Positions 47,301-59,300 of a stretch of 64,000 nucleotides of DNA are shown here, piece after piece. Under the pieces are notes generated by a model. That model saw nothing but the letters and a program-made list of their open reading frames with translations, was not told the DNA's origin and searched no databases. Source of the stretch: Watersipora subatra (Eukaryota; Bryozoa; Gymnolaemata; Cheilostomatida; Watersiporidae); the NCBI RefSeq assembly GCF_963576615.1, contig NC_088708.1:58763196-58827195 (forward strand), given 5' to 3'. Within the stretch, counting starts at the first letter, position 1, and every line of letters starts with the position of its first letter. A program made the translations under genes and the position numbers.

Positions 47301-50300
47301 TTACTAATTATTTCCATGGTGTTGCAATCAAAGTTTCTAATGAAAAAATCTAAACTTGGAGTTTGAAAACGGACTTTGATATGAACAGAAACAACGAACG
47401 AATTGATTATTATTGATGTAATCGAGTCATTATTAGTAGTTCGGTGGATCCTTTTATGCTGATCAGTTTCAATTATGGGTTCTCAAAAAAGTGAGAATGT
47501 CAAACAGTACCGGTCAAATAAAAGTGATGTTCAATTAAAGAGTAGTACGTCCTATTTTTCAACCCTTCTCTCGTTGTGCGCTCAAATAGAGGGGGTGCTC
47601 AAATAGGAGTGGTGTTCAAATGAAGGTGGTGTTCAAACACAGGTTTTACAGTATTTATATTTATGTACATATGTATGTTGTATAAGCAAAATTTACATTT
47701 ATAAAATTTATATTATGTATCATTTGCTCATTTAGTGTACAGTTCTTGGTGTGAAATGTTTAAATAATAAAAAACGGTTTTTTCAAGTTTTGGAACAGAT
47801 TAAAATCATATACATTATTTGTGATGGAAATAATTATTTTGAAATTTGAGAATTTGTTTCTGAAATAGATGACAGATGAAAACTCAGGTCCAACTGTATT
47901 TCATAAGTGGCTACTGCCTCACACTTGCAGGTTTTTATCCAATTACCCACCTGTGAGTAAAATGGCTGCAAATAATGAGTATTCACTAAATATAAACTAT
48001 ACACATTTTTAGAATCCTAAGGCATCCCAACTCACCACTGAACCGTCGAGTGGAGTACGAGCCAATAAGGTCGGTAGTCCATATGCCGACGTGATTATAA
48101 CAGCCGTAATAAACCAGCAGACTTCATTTAGTAGACTACTGTCACTAGTTAGTTCCGTTCTCCTTGCAATCAGACTCGGGATAGGGCAGAGAAGATAGCA
48201 TATGAGGACAAACATAGCCCACCAACCACTAAAATACAAAATATTAACAAAGCCCAATACGGGGACAAACAGAATAGCGAAACAACATTTGAAGTGGGAT
48301 ATTCTCAAAAAAAAAGATTGATTAGCATCATCACTTACTTGTCATACAAAGCACATCCTACCACGAGCAGCGTGATTCCAATGGCAGCGGCGAATGCCAA
48401 ACCAATGATCGCTACAAAAGGAAGTTAAATGTAGAAGTAAATGAACTGGGCAGAGTGCATCAACAGAAAAATTATGCAATTGATACAGACATTGGGTAGG
48501 ACAAAACATCTTTGATACAAAACCAAGTTTCTAGAAAGTACCACCAAGTTCAAACTCTATTCTAGAACACAACAGTTAGTATGACCTCTTTGCTAATTTA
48601 GTTGTTAAACACTTAATTACACCACAAGATCAAGTCATTTACAGCAAGTTGCAAAACCTTTTCAGAAACATACATTTTATAAAAGAAGATAGCTTTTATT
48701 CAAGAGGTTGTCCCTAAGCCAGTTTTTATCTTTAGCATTACCTTAGCGTAGAGCTTTTGAATAAACAAGAATAGCTCACATATAAGCCCCAGCGTGACCT
48801 TTCGGTTACGTAAACATGAAAAAGAGCATTAAAACTGGCACATCGTGTGGCTAGTACGTTACACTAACGACATTGTGGACAATGAGCATATTTCTATCTA
48901 GTGCGTTTAACTGCTCCTAAAGAAGGAGGAAAGATTATTTTTTACAAGAACAATGACACCATTTAGTTTATGCTAAAACTAAAATCATACTCGCTCCTCT
49001 TAACTTTAGCACATACAGGGCTGTGATTCGCAGCTGCCCGTACAACGGCGCATAAATGTCTGGCCATGCAGCAATAAATCAGGTTGTTTTTATGTTTCTA
49101 GATCATATAAAAATAAGGACTTCCCCTTTTTCTGTTGTCATAATATGGAGATTTTTTGCAATGAAACCAAAAATTACTCCAATCTGCCTGACCATCCAAT
49201 ACATTCCTACTTCTACCAAAAAAACACTACCCTTATACTAAACACCTACACTTTGCCAATTTACATTATAAACAGTGCGAAAAGAGCTTTTTTTTCGATA
49301 CACATAATTTACTTGACTATTTTTTGTTTTTGTTTCATGATCTAATTTGTTTAGACCGATAATGACCAGTGATAATAAGAGTTATTATTATCTATCTTTA
49401 CCCTTTTCAAAATCTTCAACTAGTAACATAACTTGATTGAGTGCCATAAAGACCCCTGCTTACTTTGACAACCGCTTCTATTATTCTGCTGGTAGTATTC
49501 AACCTTATAGCAACTCTAGTCACTGATAATCTGGTTTAAACATCTTCCTCTGCTACTATAGTTCGAACAACTATTCCTACCACTATAATCTAAACATTTA
49601 TCCCTACCACTATGGTCTAAACAACTATTCTTACTACTATAGTATAAACATCTATCCCTACTACTATAATCTAAACATCTATTCCTACTACTATAGTCTA
49701 AACATTTATTCCTACCACTATGGTCTGTGAAGAGCCTAGTAAGCATTGCCTCACATTCCTGTAACTGCTTTGGCCATTAGTTTTTGCGCACTCTGGTCAC
49801 CCTCAGTGGTGATTCATGGACAGTCAGCCTGTCCTCTGCACCGGTTGCCTTAGGTGGTCTAATGATGATGACCAATGATAGCGCTGCTTTTGGGTCACCA
49901 AATTTTGTTTGTTGCCGCTCTTTTTCTTTATCTTGTTTTTAGTTTAGTTTTAGAGTGTAAGCAGATAAGACTTACCTGACATATTTACAGCTATTTTTCA
50001 CAAATAGCGAATAGACTAAAGAATGTGACGCTAGTATGCTAGTAATGTGATTACGGAGGCACAAGGTTAGTGAAATAGATGTTATACATAATATGACATT
50101 TTGCTTGCTATTCTGTACTATTTGTCAGTTTTCCTGCATGTTATATGTTTCTACATAATGCTTTATACATTTTATGCTTTTTACTTTGTGTAGTAATATT
50201 CCACTAATTAGAATGCTTTTATCCATTGTATAGGTTTCACGATCTACATATCTAAAATAGACCAGTGAGCTATAACTCCAAACTTATCACGCTAGTATCT

Positions 50301-53300
50301 AGCAAAACTCTACAGTGAAACCTTATCCGGTGTTTGGAGAAAAAAAAGAATTTATCTGCAAACGGTGCCGAGGCTCTACAGTTGAGCAATAATACAGTTC
50401 TACAGTTTACAGTTCTACAGTTACACAGTTCTACAGTTTACAGTCCACAGTTCTACAGTCCACAGTTCTACAGTCCACAGTTATACAGTCCACAGTTCTA
50501 CAGTCCACAGTTCTACAGTCCACAGTTCTACAGTTACACAGTTCTACAGTCCACAGTTCTACAGTTTACAGTCCACAGTTACAAAGTTCTACAATTCACA
50601 GTTACACAGTTTTACAGTTCGGACAGTTTCGAGGCTCTACAGTATACCGAGCACTGCAACTACATAGGTCCAATTCAGCTAAGTGCATTTACATGTGCCT
50701 ATCAGCCGCAACATTTTTTTTAGTAGATTGTTAAACGTTTGTACCACAATATTGGTGAACAATCTGACATCCAAATAGCTTCAGCTTGAGGCTGGCCTTA
50801 TGTATTCAACTGGTTCATTAGAAGTAATTGCTGTGAAACATAAGTAACCATTCACACACTACACCTTTCATTTTTCATTTGATACTTTTTATCTCTTGAA
50901 ACATTTGGCTTACCTTAAAGATTTTTTATTATTTTTTGTAAAACAGACATCAGTTGGTGATCCTTGGGCTGCTTTGTACATCATCATCCGCTATATGGAC
51001 TGCGCGCGGGGGCAGTAATGTCGAGTGATACTGAGAGTGGTAGTTCGCGGGCGCCATCTCCTGATGGCTCGCTGTCGGATAAGTTAGATGATGATCTAGG
51101 TTCTGCACACACTCATTTAGTTACAGCGCAAGCGAATAGTACTAACGATGTTGGTAATCCTGAAAACAGTCCTTTTGAACCTAGAAGGTCAGAGAGATCT
51201 CGTAACCTTTCTCTCATAGGTAAAGAAAGTAGAACTTTAGAGTTGAAAACATTTTTAGTCAAGTCCATAAGTACTCAGTTGGTCGAGTATACTAAGTTGA
51301 TATCAGATATTGAATCTTTTGATTTACACCAGTTAGAGGAATGTAGTTCTACCTTCCAACAGGGTTTTGATCATATCTGTACAGCGTACAAGGAAATGTG
51401 TGTTTTATGTGCTAATAAACCAGATGAGAGTGTAGAAAGTATGATTAGCGATCTATCGAATGAGTTTGAGACTATCAAGGAGTCTATGACAGAAAGAGTG
51501 GCAGCCCTACAGATTCAGGATGAAGAAGAAGAAAGAGAGCTCAAAGAAGCTGAATCTGTACTGCAGAAAGCGAAGGAGCAGTTTGCAAAAGAGATGCAAA
51601 TCTATGAAGAACTCAAAAGACAAAGGCAAAGTCGAAGAAATCCCACACCGAAAGAAGCAACTCCTGTCACACCACAAGACGTAATTGTTATTACTGAGAA
51701 TGACACACCTCGGCCATTGCCCCCACTTGCCAGTACAGACAAAGTAGAGCGCTCTGCAACGCCCGCCTCAGATGGATTAGATGCAGTGCGTCAGCTTGCA
51801 GAAAGTCTTGTTTCAACAATGAATAAAGCCACTGCAAAAAGAACATCAGTAGAACCTTCTCTTTTTACAGGAGATTTGCTAGATTTTACTGACTGGCAAG
51901 TAGATCTAGATGCTTATTTAGAGGCTGAAAACATCAATGGGAAGGAACGTCTCAGACACCTAAAAAGGTTCGTTGGAGGAGAAGCCAAGAAGTGCATCAA
52001 TGGACACTTTGTGACCAATACTAACGAAGCATATCTAGATGCAAGAGCTATGCTTAAAGAGAGATATGGCAACAAGCAAAGTATTGTTCGCACTTTTCGC
52101 AACAAGCTTGCTGCTTGACCGAGAATACATCCCAAAGATGGGAAAGCACTCAGAGAATTTGGAGATTTTCTATCACACATTAGAAGTGGAATGCAATCAA
52201 CACCAGGGCTCGCTATACTAAATGATTGTCAAAAAAATGAAAAGTTGAGTGATAAGTTGCCAGACTGGCTTAAAAACCGATGGGCCAGAGTAGTAGCCAA
52301 AGCAGTCAAGGAAGACTCCTATCCAAGCTTTAGTGAGTTTACGAGCTTTGTACAAGACGAAGCAGACGTCATGCTACTACCAATATCGCTGCAAGCATCA
52401 AACCCCCAAAACAAAACTGTTAAACAGCAAGTTCGAACCAGAACTTTCAAGGCGAGCACCATAGAAATCAAAGTTCTGTGTCTGTTCTGTAAAAAAGATT
52501 CTCATGCTACTACACAGTGCTTTAAGTTAGAAGCTCTGCCCTATGCAGATAAAATTTGTGTTCGATAATCGTTTGTGCTTCAGCTGCCTGCGAGCTGATG
52601 GTCATCGATCAAAGGACTGCCCAAACAAGGCCACATGTAAAAGGTGTAGTAAGCCTCACCCAACAGCAATGCATACATTTGAGAATATAGGGAGGACTAG
52701 GAAGGACCATCCTGAAGAAAGGATAGCTAAACCACGTGACAACAGCACCACAATAAATACTAAAGTAAGTGCAGAGGCAAGTCAAGCTGAAACCCGCAAA
52801 GAAGTGAGGTGCAATACGGTTAGAACCACCAATGATGGCGTGGCTTGCATGGCAATCCCAGTTTACGTCAGCGCAAAAAGTGGCAAAGAAAAACTTGTGT
52901 ACGCTCTCCTTGATACACAGTCAGACGCTTGTTTCATATCAAAAGAAACAACTGAATTCATTGAACCAAGAGGTAGACCAGAGCAAATCACTATGAGCAC
53001 GCTCAATGGATGCTCTACGCAAACAACAAGTAAATATGTTAATATCAAACTGAGAGGATTCTCAACTAATGAAGTTACATCCATAAATGCTTATGAGCAA
53101 GATGCTATCACATGCAACAGAGAACAGATACCAACTGCAGCAAAAGCAGATGCAACGGGCCACCTGCAGGATATCGCCGAAAAGCTACCTCCGCTACTTG
53201 ACATACCAGTAGGTCTCTTGATTGGTACTGATTGTCCACAAGCCCTCACTCCGCTTGACTCAGTACCTGGAACGGCAGGAAAAATGTTTGCTATGCGAAC

Positions 53301-56300
53301 AATGTTTGGATGGACTCTGTGTAGAGGCAAACCTCAGAATGGAACCAGATCTATACACAAGACAGATACTAAGGACAAAGAGATTCTGAACATACTTGAC
53401 CAAGAATTCAAAGATACTGAATCTGGTAAGGTATCACAGAATGATCTGCAATTTGTAAAAATATTGGAAAATGGAACTACTCAGACCCCTGATGGAAATT
53501 ATGTTCTGCCACTCCCGTTCAAATACATGCCAACTTTCCCAAATAACAAAGTACAAGCACAAAAACGCTTAGATCAGCTAATAAGAAAGCTCAAAGCAGA
53601 CAAGTCTTACAAAGCAGAATATTTCAAGTTTATGCAAGCCTTAATCACAGCAGGACATGCAGAAGAAGTGACAAACACATCCCTGACAGATAAGTGCTGG
53701 TATATACCTCACTTCGGAATACGGCACCTAAAGAAAAAGAAGCTACGAGTAGTCTTCGATGCGAGCACCAAGTATAACGGCATCGCTCTGAATGATGCAC
53801 TCCTTCAAGGCCCCGACCACATTAATAGTTTAGTGGGTATACTATGTCGATTTCGGCTAGAAAAGATTGCTATCTGCTGTGACATTCAGCAGATGTTTCA
53901 TAACTTCTATGTCCAGCCAGAACAAAGAGACTACTTAAGGTTTTTGTGGGTAGACGAAGACTTGTCTACTTGCAAGGAATACCGAATGACTGTTCATCTC
54001 TTCGGTGCTACCTCGTCACCTGGAGTAGCCACATTTGGTCTAAGAAAGCTTGCCAATGATCATCGCAGCATATCTGACAAAGCAGCAAATTTTCTCATCA
54101 ATGATTTTTATGTGGATGATGGGGTGACAAGTATTGCCAACCAACGTGAAGCTATTCAATTGATTGACAGCGCAAGGAAGATATGTTCAAAAGGCAACAT
54201 TAGGCTTCACAAGTTTGCTAGCAATGATCGACACGTTCTTGCCACAGTTCCGGAGACCGAAAGGTGTGAGACAATTCAAAAGCTTGATTTGCTGCAAGAC
54301 CACCTACCAAATGAACGAACTTTAGGCCTAGAGTGGTGTATTGACACCGATCGTTTCCAGTTCGTCAACAACATTAAAGAAAAGTCAACAACTAAGCGTG
54401 GTTTGTTGTCAACCGTAGCCCAAGTGTACGACCCTCTTGGGCTCCTTGCTCATTTCATTTTGAAGGGCAAACAGCTATTACAAGCATGCACATCGTCAAA
54501 AGAACCATGGGATCAACCAATCAGTTGTGACTTGCTTGATGATTGGAATGCTTGGGTATTCGAACTCCAAAAGTTAGAAGCGGTAAAAGTGTCGAGATGT
54601 ATCAAGCCACCATGTATGGTAAGCCCACGATATGAACTTCATCACTTCAGTGATGCAAGCCTTAAAGGATATGCAGCTTGCACATACTTAAGATTAATAG
54701 ATCCAAATGGAACCACGAGCTGCGCATTGCTAATTGGAAAGTCAAGAGTCAGCCCATTGAAACCAATCACAGTTCCTAGACTTGAACTCCAAGCAGCAGT
54801 TATGGCCACACGCCTGGGCACTATGGTAAAAAAGGAGCTGAGAGTTAATGTAGACAGTGAACACTATTGGACAGACTCCAAGATAGTTCTGGGCTACATT
54901 GCCAATGATACCAAACAATTCCGCATGTACGTCGCCAATAGAGTCCAAGAAATCAAAGATGCGAGCTCTCAAGAACAGTGGAATTATGTGGCCACTACGG
55001 ATAATCCTGCAGATATTGCCTCTAGGGGTGCGAATATAGACCAACTGTTGCAGTCAACATGGTTTGGTGGACCTTTATTTCTGAGACAAGCCAACCTTGA
55101 AAGCTACATAGACAAACACAAGGTCAAAGGTGATCATATAGAGAATGATCCAGAACTTAAGACCGTCAAAGCTATGGCCACATCAACTATACTCAAAATC
55201 CAGATGTCTTCTAGATTTGAAAAGTTTAGCCAGTGGAAGGATCTGACTCGAAGCATTGCGGCGCTTAGCATGCTACCTAAAAGAGCTGATAATAAAGACA
55301 AAAAAGTAACTCTTGCAGACTTATCTAAAGCCGAAACAAGAGTAATCAAGGTTCTTCAAACTGAACATTATGCTGATGAAATTTCTCAAATAAAATGCCA
55401 AAAAAGAGTGGGAAAGAAAAGTTCCATCTTCAAACTCAACCCACTGTTAGATGGATCTGGAATACTTCGTGTTGGTGGAAGACTTGATAGAGCTACTACA
55501 TTAGAAGAAATCGAAAGGCGCCCAGCAATTATTCCGAAAGACACCCACATAGCCAAATTGTTGGTACAACACTTTCATGAAAAAATACATCATCTTGGTA
55601 GACAAAGTACTTTGGCAGCAATCAGATCTGGAGGCTTCTGGATACTCAACGCTTCCAATGTAGTCAAAAATCTCATCAGCTCTTGTGTTATATGTTCCAG
55701 ACTCAGAAAGCAACCTGAACAGCAACAGATGGGCCAGTTACCTCCGGAACGAATAGAGCAAACCCCACCATTTACTCATGTAGGCATGGATGTATTTGGT
55801 CATTTTATGGTGAAAGACAGGAGATCAGAGCTCAAACGGTGGGGACTGTTGTTCACGTGCTTATACTCCCGAGCCATTCACATCGAACTGTTAGAAGAAT
55901 TGACCACGGATGCATTTATCAACGCATTGAGATGTTTTGTGGCCATCAGAGGACCTGTTTTGACGCTATTTAGTGATCAAGGCACCAACTTCGTGGGTGC
56001 ACAGAATGAGTTTCAAAGGCAAATCGATGTGACTACAGATAAAGATGTAAGAAACTACCTCATCGCAAATAAAATAGAATTTCGAATGAACAGTCCAGAA
56101 GCGAGTCACCAAGGAGGTGTATGGGAGCGAATGATCAGGTCTGTACGAGCTGTGTTAAATGGCATGGCTGCTAAGTATAAGGGAAGGCTTGGGACTCAAA
56201 CCCTGAGAACTGCTTTTTATGAAGCGGCAAGTATATTAAACCATAGACCGCTCACAACAACCAACATCAGCAACGCTGATGAAGATATAATCACTCCCAA

Positions 56301-59300
56301 CCATTTGTTGACCATGAAAAGCACCCAGCTTGCAGCTCCACCACCAGGAAAGTTTCAGAATGACGAGCTCTATAGGCGGACACAATGGAAAATAGCTCAG
56401 CAATTTGCTCAGGAGTTTTGGGTCGCCTGGAAAGCTGACTACATGCGGCATCTAACCCTGAGACAAAAGTGGTTAAGTAGTAAAGAAAGTGTCAAGGTGG
56501 GAGATGTTGTGCTTCTAAAAGAAGACAATCAGCCTAGGAACGCCTGGAGATGGGGAGTTATTGAAGACGCCATAAAAGGTGAGGATGGTCTTGTACGCAA
56601 TGTGATCCTGCGGCTTGCCAACAGGCACTTGGACAGAATGGGCAGACCACTGGCACCTGCGACAATGCTAAAACGACCTATCCAGAAGATAGTCGTGATC
56701 GCCAAAGCATAAATGTGGCTTTGGACGTTATCGTAGATATAGTGTAGCTTAATCAAATAGCATGATCATTATATGTAGAGTATTTTAGCAATTATATATT
56801 CAATAAATCAAAACTTTAAAGAACATTGGGACCATATTATTTTAGTAAATTTGATAAATTTAGATGGGAGTGTGAAGAGCCTAGTAAGCATTGCCTCACA
56901 TTCCTGTAACTGCTTTGGCCATTAGTTTTTGCGCACTCTGGTCACCCTCAGTGGTGATTCATGGACAGTCAGCCTGTCCTCTGCACCGGTTGCCTTAGGT
57001 GGTCTAATGATGATGACCAATGACAGCGCTGCTTTTGGGTCACCAAATTTTGTTTGTTGCCGCTCTTTTTCTTTGTCTTGTTTTTAGTTTAGTTTTAGAG
57101 TGTAAGCAGATAAGACTTACCTGACATATTTACAGCTATTTTTCACAAATAGCGAATAGACTAAAGAATGTGACGCTAGTATGCTAGTAATGTGATTACG
57201 GAGGCACAAGGTTAGTGAAATAGATGTTATACATAATATGTCATTTTGCTTGCTATTCTGTACTATTTGTCAATTTTCCTGCATGTTATATGTTTCTACA
57301 TAATGCTTTATACATTTTATGCTTTTTACTTTGTGTAGTAATATTCCACTAATTAGAATGTTTTTATCCATTGTATAGGTTTCACGATCTACATATCTAA
57401 AATAGACCAGTGAGCTATAACTCCAAACTTATCACGCTAGTATCTAGCAAAACTCTACATGATCTAAACAACAATTCCTACTACTATAGTCTAAACATCT
57501 ATTCCTACCACTATGGTCTAAACATCTATTCCTACCACAATAGTATAAACATTTATTCCTACCACTATGGTCTAAACATCTATTCCTACAACTATAGTCT
57601 AAACATCTATTCCTACCACTATAATCTAGACACCTATTTCTACCACTATAGTATAAACATTTATTCCTACCACTAATAATAGTCTAAACATAGTCTAGCT
57701 ATTCACAGGTTCCTGTCACATTTTAAAAGTTCTGATCTCTTTGTTGAGTATCCATTATTTACTAGTAACCTAAAAGTAACCTAAAATAAACTAACATTTA
57801 ATTGGCCTTTTGTAGATATACAAACAAACCTCAACTTACGATCACATCAACATACAATTTTGTGAAATACGATGAGAGATAAATTTAAGCAAACTTAACT
57901 GTCTCGACATAGAATTTTTTTTCAACATACGACCACTAAAGTTTTTTTAACCATTGCTGTTTTGTACACCTTTCAGTTTTGTACATCATTGCATATGAAC
58001 GAAGTTTTTATCAACATGGTTAAGTTATACGGTGCTAAAATAATATTAAAATCCTTTTAACTTTAAAAACAAGAATCCAAGAAGACTAGTACAAATTCCA
58101 CTAGTGGTGAAGAAAAGAAGAACATGCTTTAAAAAAAAATAGAATAACAATAATAGAAGAACATGATAACACATATCTTTGGATTAATTCTTTAAAAGAT
58201 TTATAAAGCTCTCTATTACTTTCTAAAGGAAGTAAGTAAATGCGGTGCATAAAGTCAGTGTCTGAAACTTATGAAAACGGAGAAGCTGGCCGTAAGAATC
58301 AAAGATAAAATGTAAAGGATATACTAAATAAAAACAAAAAAAGTCCTGCTGAGTCAAAGTTCATGTGGTCTAGGTTAAACTACATGAACTTTAACATGTG
58401 AATGCGAGCGACCTATACTACAAACTGTCAATTCATTTTTATAACCAAAACTTCACCTTAACTCGCCTGTGTAAATTAAAAGGTTAAATGACAAAAAACC
58501 TACTTTTATTGATTGAACCACTTTATTTGGTTTCTGATATACTTTTTTTGATAGTTCACTTTTATATAGTTTTATATATAACATTTGTTGTAAAGCTATA
58601 TGAAGGTATCCAAGGAATGTACTATTGTTGTTTTGAGCAGTCGATAGAACTATAATACATTTTAGAAGAATATTTACTAAAACAATTGACAGTTTTGACA
58701 TGCAAAGCAAATACAGTTGAACCTCAATATAGAGAATTTACTTCCGACAGGAAATTTGTTCTTATATTCACTTTTTAACTAATAGCTCATTGGCGCATTC
58801 AAAAGCTGCCAACTTTCCTATTAATAGTTTAAAGATAAAATTGATTATACTAGTCTTGCATTGTAGGCCCAAAAAGTAGATAGTAAATTATTTAGACACC
58901 ACAATCACATGTGTAAATGTTAGCCCTAAAGCTGTGCCAATTTCAATTTTCTATGCTAAATTACTCAACTTTGTTATTCAGTAAGCAAACCATCGTGGTT
59001 ACTTTAAGTTTTTTTACTTTGAACTTTAAGAGACATAAGAAGGTTTGCGCCATATCTATTTTGGTGCAAAAAATACTTTGTTTTTCCCCAGGTTTGATGA
59101 TCCCTTTCCTTGCCCGGCGCAAGGTCTTGCGACTCTGTTTATTTAGACATAGTAAAGTTTATTTATAAAACGGAAACTAACTAAATCATCGGCCAACTAA
59201 TTCAACACTATCATACGAATGCAATCAAACTAAGCCCAAACTTTTAACTTTACAATAATACACTAAAACATGTTTTACAAACACAATCAGCTTTAGAGTC

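Larger units (their letters stand above)
49726..57459 (+). mobile_element. BEL/Pao LTR retrotransposon, near full length, young
   Basis: Two 589-bp direct LTRs (49726-50314 and 56871-57459), each starting TGTGAAGAGCC and ending CTCTACA, differ at only five positions by my count. Internal order is 5' untranslated region, gag, protease, reverse transcriptase, RNase H, integrase, which is the BEL/Pao order. A purine-rich GATGGGAG directly precedes the 3' LTR. Flanking pentamers are TGGTC (left) and TGATC (right), a 5-bp target duplication with one change. The element lies in antisense orientation in LEPROT intron 1. Gag is interrupted by a stop codon and a frame change, while pol is open throughout. 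Confidence 0.95.

Noticed and set aside
47680..47915. A pogo-like terminal repeat pairing 44530 with 47895
   Set aside because: Words such as 'acagttcaacctcgg' and the inverse of 'acagttggacctgag' are suggestive, but several other elements lie between and no consistent boundaries could be set.
49516..49746. Repetitive minus-strand frame (CLDYSSR units), and the plus-strand YSYHY frame at 57410-57676
   Set aside because: Both are readings of the same 27-bp minisatellite, whose unit length keeps a frame open by chance.
50334..50723. A 129-codon frame upstream of gag as a retrotransposon accessory gene
   Set aside because: It is mostly generated by the 15-bp leader repeat (QFYSP units).
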